Assembly (NCBI GenBank): GCA_002839645.1
Contig: PGYL01000023.1
Span: 1-61,725, forward strand
DNA length: 61,725 nucleotides
Source of the DNA: Methanomicrobiales archaeon HGW-Methanomicrobiales-2
GTDB taxonomy: Archaea; Halobacteriota; Methanomicrobia; Methanomicrobiales; Methanoculleaceae
Direction of reading: 5' to 3'
The position numbers were made by a program, and so were the translations under genes. Below the pieces are notes generated by a model, which saw nothing but the letters and a program-made list of their open reading frames with translations, was not told the DNA's origin and made no database searches. Positions 9,126 to 18,770 of this stretch are shown one piece after another (positions within the stretch are counted from its first letter, which is position 1; each line of letters begins with the position of its first letter).

Positions 9126-10769
9126 ATGCGGAGTGAGACGGTTAAGAAAGGCTACCAGCGTGCCCCGAACCGGGCGCTGCTCAGGTCGCTCGGCGTGACC
9201 GACCGGGAGATGGACCAGCCCTTCATCGGTGTAGCAAACGCGTACAACACGATCGTCCCCGGGCACACCCACCTCCGGTCCCTCTCGCAGAAGGTGCAGG
9301 AGGGCGTGGCGGCCGCGGGCGGCGTGGCGTTCGAGTTCGGGACCATCGGCATCTGCGACGGGATCGCCATGGGCCACGAGGGGATGCGGTATTCCCTTCC
9401 CTCACGGGAGAACATCGCCGATGCCGTCGAGTTGATGGTCGAGGCGCACCGGTTCGACGGCCTGATCTGCGTCGGCACCTGCGACAAGATCGTCCCGGGC
9501 ATGCTCATGGCGGCGGCGCGGTGCAACGTCCCGACGATCGTCGTCACCGGCGGCCCGATGCTCCCCGGCTACGCGGCGGGCCGCGAACTCTCCCTGATCG
9601 ACATCTTCGAGGGCGTGGGCCGCGTCGCCGCCGGCACGATGAGCGAAGAAGAACTCGGGGAGCTCGAGTGCGCGGCGATGCCCGGGTGCGGCAGTTGCCA
9701 GGGGCTCTATACCGCAAACACCATGGCGTGCGTGACCGAGGCGCTGGGCCTCTCCCTCCCCGGGTGTGCGGCCATCCCTGCGGTCGACGCGGCAAAGCTC
9801 CGCATAGCCCGGGAGAGCGGTGAGCGAGCGGTCGGCCTCGTCCGGGAGGGTATCCGCCCGCGTGACATCATCACGAAAACAAGCCTCGCGAACGCGATAA
9901 GGGTGGACATGGCGCTCGGAGGATCGTCGAACACGGTGCTCCACCTGATGGCCGTCGCCCTGGAAGCGGGCGTCTCCCTCGACCTCGAGACCTTCAACGC
10001 CGTCGCCGAGGCGACCCCGCACATCTGCCACATGCAGCCCGGCGGACCGCACTCCATGCTCGCCCTCCACCGGGCGGGAGGGATCCCTGCGGTCTTGAAG
10101 ATGCTCGAGCGCTACCTCGACGACGCCCCGACGGTCTCGGGCCGTTCAATCCTCGAGATCGCGAAGAACGCCCGGGTCGCCGACCCGGAGGTGATCAGGA
10201 CGGCCGACGCACCGGTCAGCCCTGCCGGCGGCCTGAAGATCGTGCGGGGCTCGCTCGCCCCCGACGGCGCCGTCGTCAAGTGCGCTGCCGTCCCTGCGGC
10301 GATGTGGCGGCACCAGGGGCCGGCACGGGTCTTTGACGGTGAAGCGGCAGCAATGGAAGCGATCCTCCACCGTGAGATTACGGAAGGCGACGTCGTCGTG
10401 ATCCGGTACGAAGGGCCTCGTGGAGGGCCCGGGATGCCCGAGATGCTCTCGCCGACCTCGGCGATGATGGGCCTCGGCTACGCCCGGGTCGCCCTGGTGA
10501 CGGACGGGCGCTTCTCGGGCGGGACCCGGGGGCCGTGCATCGGGCATATCGCCCCCGAAGCCGCGGTCGGCGGGCCGATCGCGCTTGTGGAGGACGGCGA
10601 CGAGATCGTGATCGACCTTTACGAGAAACGCCTCGACCTCTCGGTCGATGCAGCGACCCTGGAGGAGCGCAGACAGGCCTGGAAACCGCCGGCACGCCAC
10701 CTTACGGGTGTGCTCGCCCGGTACGCGCGGACTGTCGAGCAGGCGAACCTCGGCGCCGTCCAGAGGTAA
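9126..10769 (+). CDS. ilvD: Dihydroxy-acid dehydratase
   Basis: The 547-residue Fe-S enzyme dehydrates 2,3-dihydroxy acids in isoleucine and valine synthesis. Cluster-ligating cysteines lie in [11 protein letters not shown] and [17 protein letters not shown] substrate/Mg segment [13 protein letters not shown] and the C-terminal [21 protein letters not shown] complete the family signature. The open frame extends back into the repeat array, but the ATG at 9126 gives the canonical [19 protein letters not shown] start and normal length. It is apparently monocistronic, followed by a T-tract. Confidence 0.95.
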   Translation: MRSETVKKGYQRAPNRALLRSLGVTDREMDQPFIGVANAYNTIVPGHTHLRSLSQKVQEGVAAAGGVAFEFGTIGICDGIAMGHEGMRYSLPSRENIADAVELMVEAHRFDGLICVGTCDKIVPGMLMAAARCNVPTIVVTGGPMLPGYAAGRELSLIDIFEGVGRVAAGTMSEEELGELECAAMPGCGSCQGLYTANTMACVTEALGLSLPGCAAIPAVDAAKLRIARESGERAVGLVREGIRPRDIITKTSLANAIRVDMALGGSSNTVLHLMAVALEAGVSLDLETFNAVAEATPHICHMQPGGPHSMLALHRAGGIPAVLKMLERYLDDAPTVSGRSILEIAKNARVADPEVIRTADAPVSPAGGLKIVRGSLAPDGAVVKCAAVPAAMWRHQGPARVFDGEAAAMEAILHREITEGDVVVIRYEGPRGGPGMPEMLSPTSAMMGLGYARVALVTDGRFSGGTRGPCIGHIAPEAAVGGPIALVEDGDEIVIDLYEKRLDLSVDAATLEERRQAWKPPARHLTGVLARYARTVEQANLGAVQR

Positions 10770-10770
10770 C

Positions 10771-10781
10771 CTCTTTTTTGT
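10771..10781 (+). terminator. T-tract terminator after ilvD
   Basis: CTCTTTTTTG directly follows the ilvD stop, an archaeal-type oligo-T terminator. Confidence 0.5.
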
Positions 10782-11090
10782 CGGGTAGTATCACGCCCCG
10801 GAGCACCGTTGGTGAGCCAGAACCGGAGATTTCAGCAGAGTTCATGTCCCCTCTCACGGGGAGCGCATGCTCCTCACCGGCATTGTGACCCCATCAAACA
10901 TCGGTTGTCGTTGACAAAACAGACTTGTTAGATATATTTTTTGTCGTACCGTGGTGCATTCAGTACCCCGCACCCTCATTCCGAGCATTGATGCATAGGG
11001 GTGTTCCGGTGTGTCTTGCGCCATCGCGAGCCGGAATGCCGTCCGTTTTCCCGGCTCCCGCACAGCCCTGCTCCCCACAATATCCAGCCG
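10782..11090. other. Intergenic stretch without a recognised gene
   Basis: About 310 nt between ilvD and the carbonic anhydrase promoter. It contains an AT-rich patch near 10925-10945 (GATATATTTTTTGTCG) that could be a promoter for a small RNA, but no conserved RNA structure or credible reading frame was recognised. Confidence 0.4.
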
Positions 11091-11103
11091 TATACATTTT
11101 TAA
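11091..11103 (+). promoter_or_regulatory. TATA box upstream of carbonic anhydrase
   Basis: TATACATTTTTAA stands out from GC-rich surroundings about 80 nt before the ATG at 11175. This implies a leader of roughly 55 nt that carries the ribosome binding site AGGAGT at 11161. Confidence 0.5.
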
Positions 11104-11174
11104 GCCCGGGAAGTAACCCCTTCTTCAGGCGTGCCTGTCCGAGACGGGTCCATGTCACTCAGGAGTACACACAG

Positions 11175-11756
11175 ATGATAGAGAAGTTTCTTGACGGTAA
11201 CAAGCGGTTCCTGGAAGAAGATTTCGCAAAAGACCCCGAACACTACGGCCCGCTGGCGTCAAGCCAGCACCCGACGATCCTCTGGATAGGGTGCTCCGAC
11301 TCAAGAGTAAATCCCGAGCGCATCACCGGTGCGAAGGCCGGGGAACTCTTCGTCCAGCGGAACATCGGCAACATCGTCCCGGTCCACGACTGGAACTTCG
11401 CGACCGTGCTTGAGTACGCGCTCAACCACCTCAAGGTCGGGGATATCGTCATCTGCGGGCACTCGGACTGCGGTGCTATAAAAGGGCTCGACCACGAGAG
11501 CACGGACGCATACATCCCGCTCTGGCTCAACAACGCGATGGAGGCGAAACGCCGTGTCGACGGCAGGATGCAGGTACCGAAGAAACCCGAAGAAGAGAAG
11601 ATCCGGCTGCGTCTCATTGAGATCGAGAACGTCGGCCTGCAGCTTGAGCACCTTCGCACCTACCCGCCGGTCAAGGTCGCGGAAAAAGAAGGACGGGTCC
11701 GGCTTCACGGCCTGTACTTCGACCTTGCGACCGGAGAGTTGAAGAAGATCTTCTAA
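11175..11756 (+). CDS. Beta-class carbonic anhydrase
   Basis: The 193-residue enzyme interconverts CO2 and bicarbonate. The zinc ligands and catalytic dyad are visible: Cys40-x-Asp42-x-Arg44 in WIGCSDSRVNP, and His96-x2-Cys99 in ICGHSDCGAIKG. The length and ELFVQRNIGNIVP segment match the plant-type beta class. The start at 11175 is supported by AGGAGT 9 nt upstream; the longer open frame has no family similarity. In a methanogen it would supply bicarbonate or CO2, for example to the nearby carbamoyl phosphate synthase. Its stop overlaps the stop of the convergent gene by 4 nt. Confidence 0.93.
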   Translation: MIEKFLDGNKRFLEEDFAKDPEHYGPLASSQHPTILWIGCSDSRVNPERITGAKAGELFVQRNIGNIVPVHDWNFATVLEYALNHLKVGDIVICGHSDCGAIKGLDHESTDAYIPLWLNNAMEAKRRVDGRMQVPKKPEEEKIRLRLIEIENVGLQLEHLRTYPPVKVAEKEGRVRLHGLYFDLATGELKKIF

Positions 11757-12097
11757 GATTTCTCAAGGGCATAATCAATCTCTTCTTTTATCAGATCGAG
11801 CGAGACCCTTCCGATCGATGTGAGCCTGCCGTTGACGAGAACGATCGGGATCGGAGGTTGGCGCTCCTCGATGATCGTTCTGATGTGGTCGGGCATCTCC
11901 TCATCGAGCAGCGTCGTCTTCACCTCGACCCTGTCGTCGTATCCGGCGAGAAGTTCGTCGCGCAGGGCGCTGATAGCATCCATCAGGCTATTCGACGGGT
12001 AACAGGTCTCAAGGCCGCACGATCTGGTCTCGTCGCAGGGAAACGGGCCGCATTCGGATTCCGCAAACCCAACAATCTCAACAGTCACTTCTGCCAT
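11753..12097 (-). CDS. Small cysteine-rich protein, possibly thioredoxin-fold
   Basis: The 114-residue product starts AEVTVEIVGFAESECGPFPCDETRSCGLETC and has a later cis-Pro-like IPIVLVNGRLTSIGRV segment. This layout (beta strand, Cys-rich turn, helix, strand with Pro) suggests a thioredoxin-like fold with a CxxxxC pair instead of CxxC. The exact family is not recognised. It lies 3 nt downstream of the flavoprotein gene on the same strand, so an electron-transfer or redox partnership is plausible. It converges with the carbonic anhydrase gene. Confidence 0.7.
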   Translation of the reverse strand: MAEVTVEIVGFAESECGPFPCDETRSCGLETCYPSNSLMDAISALRDELLAGYDDRVEVKTTLLDEEMPDHIRTIIEERQPPIPIVLVNGRLTSIGRVSLDLIKEEIDYALEKS

Positions 12098-12100
12098 GCA

Positions 12101-13003
12101 TCATCGGTGGGGGACCCGGGATATATTATTCTTCTTCTCGGGGAGCAGCGGGCGCAATGCCGCCCGGACGTCGCCTTCAACCCCCTCGATCCCGCTGACA
12201 TCCCGGGCCCGGTCAAGGTCGCCGATCAGCACCGGGCCGGCGGGACGGATGCCCAGGTTCCCCATGAAGGCGTCGACCACGCGTGTTACACAGACAAACG
12301 GTTCGGTCCCCCGCCGTCCCGCGACGGCGACGAGCAGGCCCCGGGCGTGGACCTCGCTCCCCAGTACCTTCTCCCGGGCGTGGAGCCACTGACAGCGGTC
12401 AATCACCGCTTTGAGGGTCGCCGGGACGGTGCCGGTATATACCGGGGTGCAGACGACGAGGACGGACGCGGACTCGAGCGCCCGGATGATCCGGGGCATA
12501 TCGTCGTCGACCGGGCAGTAACCGTAGTCGTAGCAGGTGTAACAGCCGATACACGGGCGGATCTCCATCTCCTGCAGGAAAAAGACCCGGGAAGAGAGAT
12601 CCGCCCGGGCGACCTCGTCGTCGCACCACGACGCGATCCGCGCGGAGTTCCCAGACCGGCGCGGGCTCCCCTGCAGGATGACGACATCGGCCGTGCCGCT
12701 GCCCGGGAGCTGGCGGGTAAAAACCCTTGGACGGGGGTAAATCCGGGGGCGGGCCGCCACGTCGTGCGCGAGCCGCGAGAAGACGATCTCCGCCGCCTGC
12801 CGGGCGTCGAAGAGGGAGGCCGGCGGCACCTCATAGGAGTTGATGGCATAGGTGTAAACCGTCTCGGTGCCGCAGAGGACCTCGACGGTATACCGGATCA
12901 TGCCCGGATAGATGCTTCCCAGGTCATCGAGGATGAGCCTGATGGTGAACGTCCCCTCAGGCGTCTCGATCGATCGAACCTTCTCTGCCGCGCTCTCGAC
13001 CAT
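12101..13003 (-). CDS. Iron-sulfur flavoprotein with extra N-terminal domain
   Basis: The roughly 300-residue protein has about 85 N-terminal residues of unrecognised sequence (ETPEGTFTIRLILDDLG...). These are followed by an NADPH-dependent FMN-reductase/flavodoxin-like domain beginning VVILQGSPRRSGNS, the FMN phosphate loop. The compact cysteine motif CIGCYTCYDYGYC (C-x2-C-x2-C-x5-C) matches archaeal iron-sulfur flavoproteins, which bind [4Fe-4S] and FMN. The open frame begins at a TTG at 13033; an AATATT box near 13031-13036 (minus strand) favours the ATG at 13003. It is followed by the small thiol-rich protein in an operon. Confidence 0.82.
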   Translation of the reverse strand: MVESAAEKVRSIETPEGTFTIRLILDDLGSIYPGMIRYTVEVLCGTETVYTYAINSYEVPPASLFDARQAAEIVFSRLAHDVAARPRIYPRPRVFTRQLPGSGTADVVILQGSPRRSGNSARIASWCDDEVARADLSSRVFFLQEMEIRPCIGCYTCYDYGYCPVDDDMPRIIRALESASVLVVCTPVYTGTVPATLKAVIDRCQWLHAREKVLGSEVHARGLLVAVAGRRGTEPFVCVTRVVDAFMGNLGIRPAGPVLIGDLDRARDVSGIEGVEGDVRAALRPLLPEKKNNISRVPHR

Positions 13004-13146
13004 TGTGCGTCCCTGGCGTTCAGCCGCCTTCAATATTTCGGGTTAATGCGGGTCGTCATTTCGTGTTACCGGCAGGGTTCCAGAGGCGGGCGTGCGATCT
13101 GTCATTAGCGTTAATAAGGAATCTGATCCACATGGTATGGTAATTC

Positions 13147-14202
13147 ATGAAGGCGGTTCTGGGTCTTGAAGACGGAACATTTGTTATAGGGAATGGTTTT
13201 GGCGTTGAGGGAACATGTTCCGGGGAACTCGTCTTTTCCACGCAGATGACCGGTTACATGGAGGCATTGACGGACCCCAGTTATGCCGGGCAGATTTTGA
13301 TGTTTACGTACCCCCTCATCGGGAATTACGGGGTAGATCTCCAGAATTTTGAGAGTCCGCGGGTTCACGCGCGCGGCTGTATCGCGCGTGAGATCGCGGC
13401 GGCGCCCGCGGCAGAACCCTCGGTTGCAGAATACTTCGAAGAAAACGGCCTTCTCGGGATATCGGGTGTCGATACCCGCAGTTTGACGATAAAGACCCGG
13501 ACGTCCGGCACCCTCCGGACATCTCTCATCGTCGGCAGCGAGGACGGCGAAGAAGCGGTCCGGCGCGCCCGGGCCGTCTCCCCGATCAGCGACGTCGACC
13601 TCATCGGGAGCGTCTCCTGCCCCGAGCCGTACCGGATCAGCGGCCCCGGAAAGCGGATCGCCGTCATCGACCTCGGGGTGAAGCGGCACATCCTTGCAAG
13701 CCTCAGGTACCGCGGCGCCGACATCCACGTCTTCCCGCACACCGCCACACCGGACGAGGTGATGGCGGTAGAGCCCGACGCACTCTTCATCACCAACGGC
13801 CCCGGCGACCCGAGGAGAGCAACGCACGCCATCCGGTGCGTCCGGGATCTGGCCGGCGAGTTGCCGGTCATCGGCATCTGCATGGGCATCCAGGTGGCTG
13901 CCCTGGCTCTCGGTGCCGAGACCTACAAGATGAAGTTCGGTCACCGGGGAACAAACCAGCCGGTCCGCTACCAGGACGGGAGCATCTACATCACCACGCA
14001 GAACCACGGTTTTGCGGTGGATGAAGAGACCCTGCCTGAGGGATGCGTTGTCTCGTACCGGAACGTGAACGACGGCACGGTCGAGGGGTTCGAGAACGCC
14101 GACCTCAATATCACCTGCGTCCAGTTCCACCCGGAGGCGCACGGCGGACCCCGGGATACGGAGATGCACTTCTTTGACCGCGTCTATAAGGAGATACCAT
14201 AA
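13147..14202 (+). CDS. carA: Carbamoyl phosphate synthase small (glutaminase) subunit
   Basis: The 351-residue subunit hydrolyses glutamine and passes ammonia to CarB for arginine and pyrimidine synthesis. The N-terminal CarA domain (MKAVLGLEDGTFVIG..., TGYMEALTDPSYAGQI) precedes a class I amidotransferase domain. The nucleophile is Cys245 in VIGICMGIQ, with His328 and Glu330 in VQFHPEA. Position 248 is Ile where most relatives have His (GICxGHQ); the catalytic triad is otherwise intact. The TAA and the carB ATG share one base. Confidence 0.95.
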   Translation: MKAVLGLEDGTFVIGNGFGVEGTCSGELVFSTQMTGYMEALTDPSYAGQILMFTYPLIGNYGVDLQNFESPRVHARGCIAREIAAAPAAEPSVAEYFEENGLLGISGVDTRSLTIKTRTSGTLRTSLIVGSEDGEEAVRRARAVSPISDVDLIGSVSCPEPYRISGPGKRIAVIDLGVKRHILASLRYRGADIHVFPHTATPDEVMAVEPDALFITNGPGDPRRATHAIRCVRDLAGELPVIGICMGIQVAALALGAETYKMKFGHRGTNQPVRYQDGSIYITTQNHGFAVDEETLPEGCVVSYRNVNDGTVEGFENADLNITCVQFHPEAHGGPRDTEMHFFDRVYKEIP

Positions 14203-17200
14203 TGCCGAAGAAGTCACACATCAAGAAAGTCCTCATCATTGGTTCCGGGCCTATCCAGATCGGACAGGCTGCGGAGTTTGACTTCTCGGGGTCGCAGGCC
14301 TGCCGCGCGCTCCGGGAAGAGGGTGTCAGGGTCGTCCTCGTGAACTCGAACCCGGCGACGATTCAGACCGACCCCGATACCGCAGACGTCATCTACATCG
14401 AGCCCCTGAAGGCCGATATCATAGCGAAGATCATCAAGAAGGAGAAGCCGGACGGGATCCTGAGCGGCATGGGCGGCCAGACCGGCCTGAACATGACGGC
14501 GGAACTCGCGGAGATGGGTGCGCTCGAGGGCGTGGAGATCCTGGGTACACCGCTTGAGGCGATCTACCGGGGAGAAGACCGGGAGCAGTTCCGGGACCTG
14601 ATGAACGCCATCGGCGAACCTGTCCCCCGGAGTATGATCCTCGAGAACATGAATCAGATCGACGAGGCGATCCGCGAGGTCGGTCTCCCCGTGATCATCA
14701 GGCCGGCGTATACCCTGGGCGGCTCCGGGGGCGGCGTGGCGCACACGCCTGAAGAGATGCGGCGGATCATCGAGATCGGCCTCAACCGTTCCCGGATCCA
14801 CCAGGTCCTGGTGGAGGAGAGCGTCGCCGGGTGGAAGGAGATCGAGTTCGAGGTGATGCGGGACGCATCCGATACCTGTATCATCGTCTGCGGCATGGAG
14901 AACGTCGACCCGATGGGCATCCACACCGGCGAGAGCGTGGTCGTTGCGCCCATCCTCACCCTGCGGGACGACGAATTCCAGACGCTCCGGACCGCCGCTA
15001 TCCGGATCATCCGGGCGCTTGACGTTCAGGGCGGGTGCAACATCCAGTTCGCCTTCAAGGACGGCGACTACCGGATCATCGAGGTGAACCCCCGGGTCTC
15101 GCGCTCGTCTGCGCTCGCGTCCAAGGCGACCGGATACCCGATCGCCCGGGTGGCGGCCAAGATTGCCATTGGCCTCCGGCTCGACGAGATCATGAACCCC
15201 GTGACCGGCGTCACCCCGGCATCCTTCGAGCCCGCCATCGACTACGTGGTGGTGAAGGTCCCGAGGTGGCCCTTTGACAAGTTCAAGTCCGCAGACCGGA
15301 CGCTCACCACGGCGATGAAGAGCACCGGCGAGGTGATGGCGATCGGGCGGACGGTTGAGGAGGCGTTCAAGAAGGCGCTCCGGTCGCTCGATAACGATAT
15401 GCAGCGACACACGAGCCCAAGCGAGATCCGGATGATCCTTACGTCTCCGACGGACGAGCGGTTCGGGTGCCTCTTCGATGCCTTCCGCGAGGGGTTCACG
15501 GTCAGGGAGGTTGCAGACCTCACGGCCATCACGCCGTTCTTTTTAGAGAAGATCAAGAACATCGTGGATCTCGAACGGAAACTCGATACCGCTTTTGCGC
15601 CCGAGGATGTCAGGAGCGCGAAACGCTACGGCTTCTCGGACGAGGAGTTGCAGGCGCTTACGGGAAAGACCGCCGATGAGATCGGGGCCCTCGCCGGGAG
15701 TCCGACCTACAAGATGGTGGACACCTGCGCCGCCGAGTTCCCGGCAACCACGCCCTACTTCTACTCCACCTGGGAGGACGGGTGCGAACTGACCCGGAAC
15801 GGCGCTAAAAAGGTGCTGATCCTGGGTTCCGGACCGATCCGGATCGGCCAGGGGATCGAGTTTGACTACTGCACCGTCCACGCGGTGATGGCGCTCCGCG
15901 AGGAAGAGGGGATCGAGGTTCATATCGTCAACAACAATCCCGAGACGGTCTCGACCGACGCCGATACATCCGACCGGCTCTTCTTTGAGCCGATGCAACT
16001 CGAGGATGTCATGAACATCCTCAAAAAGGACGAGTATTACGGTGTCATGGTCCAGTTCGGCGGCCAGAACTCGGTGAACCTGGCCATGCCGCTGGACGCG
16101 GAGATCAAGCGTCTCGGCCTTAAGACGAAGATCCTCGGCACGTCGCCCGACGCCATGGATGCGGCGGAAGACCGCGACCGGTTCAGCCGGCTCCTCACCC
16201 GGCTCGATATCCCGAGCCCGGCGAACAGTTCCGCCTACTCGGAGGAGGAGGCGCGGAAGATCGCCGGAGCGATCGGCTACCCGGTCCTGGTCAGGCCGTC
16301 CTACGTCCTCGGCGGGCGGGCGATGGAACTCGTCCATGACGAGACCGAACTTGAGTGTTATATCAAAGAGGCCGTCCGGGTGAGCAAGAAGCACCCGGTG
16401 CTGATCGACTCGTTCCTCCAGAGCGCTGTTGAGATCGACGTCGACGCGGTCTGCGACGGGACGGACGTCCTGATCGGCGGCATCATGGAGCATATCGAGT
16501 GGGCCGGGGTCCACTCCGGCGACTCGGCCTGCGTCATCCCGTCGCAGTCCCTCTCGCCCTCGGTGATCGCGCGGGTGCGCGACTACACGAAGAAGATCGC
16601 TCTCGGCCTCGGGGTCGTCGGGCTGATCAATATCCAGTACGCGGTCCGAAACGACGTGGTCTATGTGCTGGAGGCGAACCCGCGTGCGAGCCGGACCGTG
16701 CCGTTCGTCGCGAAGGCAACGGGCATCGCGCTCGCGAAACTCGCGGCAAAGGTAATGGTCGGCAGGAAACTTGCCGATATGGATGTCGCCGAGCGCGAGA
16801 TCGAGCACGTAGCGGTGAAAGAGGTACTCCTGCCCTTCAACAGACTCCCCGGCGTGGACACCGTCCTCGGGCCGGAGATGAAGAGCACCGGCGAGGTGAT
16901 GGGCATCGATTACGACTTCGGCCGGGCCTACTACAAGGCATGCACCGCCGCGGACAACACCCTGCCGACGACGGGAAACGTCTTCATCTCGGTGACGGAC
17001 GAGCAGAAGGAGGAACTCCTGCCCGTCGCGCGGAAACTCCGGGAACTTGGCCTCTCGCTCTACGGCACGAGCGGGACGGTCGACTTCCTCACCCAGAACG
17101 GCGTCGAGGCAAATCTGGTCAGGAAGGTCCAGGAAGGCTCCCCGAACGTCATCGATGCCATGCGTTCCGGCAACATCCGGCTGATCATCAACACCCCGGC

Positions 17201-17372
17201 GGACAAGGCATCCCGGCAGGACCATATCCAGATCATGCGGGCCGCCGTCGATTACGGCATCCCCTACATCACCACGCTCCAGGCGGCCCGGGCCGCGGCG
17301 ATGGCGATCGATGCCATCGAGCGCGAGGAGATCACCCTCGAGCCGCTCAGCCACTACATCGGGTCGGCGTAA
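14202..17372 (+). CDS. carB: Carbamoyl phosphate synthase large subunit
   Basis: The 1056-residue synthetase has the duplicated architecture: two halves, each starting with KVLIIGSGPIQIGQA or KVLILGSGPIRIGQG, each with an ATP-grasp domain. A C-terminal MGS-like regulatory domain follows (near residues 920-1056, GNVFISVTDEQKEE...). It makes carbamoyl phosphate from bicarbonate, ammonia and two ATP. Full length indicates a single fused gene, unlike some methanogens where carB is split. It is translationally coupled to carA and followed by a T-tract. argF, pyrE and pyrC, which use or continue from this product, are elsewhere in the window. Confidence 0.97.
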   Translation: MPKKSHIKKVLIIGSGPIQIGQAAEFDFSGSQACRALREEGVRVVLVNSNPATIQTDPDTADVIYIEPLKADIIAKIIKKEKPDGILSGMGGQTGLNMTAELAEMGALEGVEILGTPLEAIYRGEDREQFRDLMNAIGEPVPRSMILENMNQIDEAIREVGLPVIIRPAYTLGGSGGGVAHTPEEMRRIIEIGLNRSRIHQVLVEESVAGWKEIEFEVMRDASDTCIIVCGMENVDPMGIHTGESVVVAPILTLRDDEFQTLRTAAIRIIRALDVQGGCNIQFAFKDGDYRIIEVNPRVSRSSALASKATGYPIARVAAKIAIGLRLDEIMNPVTGVTPASFEPAIDYVVVKVPRWPFDKFKSADRTLTTAMKSTGEVMAIGRTVEEAFKKALRSLDNDMQRHTSPSEIRMILTSPTDERFGCLFDAFREGFTVREVADLTAITPFFLEKIKNIVDLERKLDTAFAPEDVRSAKRYGFSDEELQALTGKTADEIGALAGSPTYKMVDTCAAEFPATTPYFYSTWEDGCELTRNGAKKVLILGSGPIRIGQGIEFDYCTVHAVMALREEEGIEVHIVNNNPETVSTDADTSDRLFFEPMQLEDVMNILKKDEYYGVMVQFGGQNSVNLAMPLDAEIKRLGLKTKILGTSPDAMDAAEDRDRFSRLLTRLDIPSPANSSAYSEEEARKIAGAIGYPVLVRPSYVLGGRAMELVHDETELECYIKEAVRVSKKHPVLIDSFLQSAVEIDVDAVCDGTDVLIGGIMEHIEWAGVHSGDSACVIPSQSLSPSVIARVRDYTKKIALGLGVVGLINIQYAVRNDVVYVLEANPRASRTVPFVAKATGIALAKLAAKVMVGRKLADMDVAEREIEHVAVKEVLLPFNRLPGVDTVLGPEMKSTGEVMGIDYDFGRAYYKACTAADNTLPTTGNVFISVTDEQKEELLPVARKLRELGLSLYGTSGTVDFLTQNGVEANLVRKVQEGSPNVIDAMRSGNIRLIINTPADKASRQDHIQIMRAAVDYGIPYITTLQAARAAAMAIDAIEREEITLEPLSHYIGSA

Positions 17373-17390
17373 TCGGGCGCCCCGCACAAC

Positions 17391-17400
17391 CTTTTTTGTC
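17391..17400 (+). terminator. T-tract terminator after carB
   Basis: CTTTTTTGTC lies 19 nt after the carB stop, an archaeal-type termination signal. Confidence 0.5.
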
Positions 17401-17609
17401 CGATTGTTATCTTCTCGCCGCTCCGGGCCGATGAACCCACGCTGCCCGGGTTGAACGCGGTGATGAACGCCCGGAACGCCGTGGAGCGGATACCCACGGG
17501 GCAATCCGGATCGATGTCGTGAAAAAAGAGCTCTGTTGAACCCCTATTCTGGCCTTCATCCTTACCCTGATGAGGCTGGTGCCGGACCAGGCCTGTCCCT
17601 GGGACGACC

Positions 17610-17815
17610 TTTTATTCTCGGGCATGTCCTCATGCGGTGGACCGTGGTGGCTATCGCCATTGGGGGTGGGGCTGACGGGGAGGGGTCTCCCCCTCCCCTG
17701 TCTCGCGCGAAGATCCGCACACCTCATCGACCCCACCCCGCCCGGTCTCCGGCCTCCTCCCCCTTCCTGCGGGGTGGGGGCAGTCATGGCGATACGCGGT
17801 GGAAAGCCGTGCCCC
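17610..17815 (+). repeat. Dispersed GC-rich repeat, forward copy
   Basis: A solo copy of the repeat seen at 8421-9030 occupies much of the 499-nt gap between carB and the transporter gene. Order: ATGCGGTGGACCGTGG, TATCGCCA (17652-17659), the GGGGAGGGG/CCCCTCCCC hairpin, CCCCACCCCGCCCGG, GGGGGCAGT, TGGCGATA (17787-17794), GGAAAGCCGTGCCCC. The two 8-mers form an inverted pair about 135 nt apart. The rest of the gap (17401-17609 and 17816-17871) holds no recognised gene. Confidence 0.8.
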
Positions 17816-17871
17816 TGATTGCGGCCATCTGGAACAAACAGGGGGTTCAACAAAGCCGAAAAAAGAGGGGA

Positions 17872-18747
17872 TTATGCTGTCCCAAGCCAGGCCTGGACCT
17901 TGTCGCGGTTGGCGTCGACCCACTTCTGGGCGGCTTCCTCTTCGGACATGCCGCCTGCGATATCGGTCATGACCGAGGCGATATCCTCAGCGGTCCACTC
18001 GAACCGGGTCAGGATACCGTGGGCCTCCGGGTCGTCGGTCGCGAGACCCTGCCGTGCGAGGGTCACGATATCCTCGGCCCCGCCGTAGACACCCTTCTGG
18101 TCTTCAAGGAACTTGAGGTCGTAGCGGCCGAACTTCCAGTGCGGCGACCACCCGGTCACTGCGACCCACTCCTCATCGTTGATGGAGGAGGAGAGCTCCG
18201 TCGCCATGCCGGCACTGCTGCTGGCAACCAGCTCGTAGTTGAGGCCGTATTCATCGATAGCCTGCTCGGTCCGGGTCATGATGCCCGCGCCGGGTTCAAT
18301 GCCGACAATCCTGCCACCGAACTGATCGGCGACGCCGTTCATCTCCTCGATCGAGTTGATGGTCACGTAAGCCGGGACGACGAGTCCGATGCGTGCCGCT
18401 CCGGGGATGTTTTCATTGACGTAATCGATCCGGTCGCCGTACTTCTCCCAGTAACTTTCATGAGTGTGCGGGAGCCATCCGGTCGTCGTGAAGTCGACGT
18501 CGCCGTTGGCGAGCGCCTCAAAGAGCGGTCCTGCGTCGACTGCAACCAGCGTGACGTCGTATCCTGCCTCTTCAAAGACCTGCTTCATCACGTTGGAGCT
18601 GGCGATGGCGCAGTCCCAGGTGACGTAGCCGATGCTGACCTCCTTTTTGGGCTCGTTTGTCTGTGTGCCGGTACAACCGGCGGAGAAGAGGCAGAGCACC
18701 AGAACGATACCTGTCAGTGCGAGTGCGCTTCTCATCTTATAATCCAT
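17872..18747 (-). CDS. Glycine betaine/proline-type ABC transporter substrate-binding lipoprotein
   Basis: The 291-residue protein has a signal peptide ending in a lipobox (LFSAGC, Cys25), then an OpuAC-type domain: VSIGYVTWDCAIASSNVMKQVFE, TTGWLPHTHESYWEKYGDRI, and EWVAVTGWSPHWKF. Trp-rich segments of this kind form the aromatic cage for quaternary ammonium compatible solutes. It would capture betaine or a relative outside the membrane and deliver it to the permease encoded at 19147-19992. GGTGA precedes the start ATG by 6 nt. A 399-nt gap with two inverted repeats separates it from the permease gene, suggesting its own promoter or regulation. Confidence 0.9.
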   Translation of the reverse strand: MDYKMRSALALTGIVLVLCLFSAGCTGTQTNEPKKEVSIGYVTWDCAIASSNVMKQVFEEAGYDVTLVAVDAGPLFEALANGDVDFTTTGWLPHTHESYWEKYGDRIDYVNENIPGAARIGLVVPAYVTINSIEEMNGVADQFGGRIVGIEPGAGIMTRTEQAIDEYGLNYELVASSSAGMATELSSSINDEEWVAVTGWSPHWKFGRYDLKFLEDQKGVYGGAEDIVTLARQGLATDDPEAHGILTRFEWTAEDIASVMTDIAGGMSEEEAAQKWVDANRDKVQAWLGTA

Positions 18748-18770
18748 ATATGTTCACCGTGTAATTTTTG

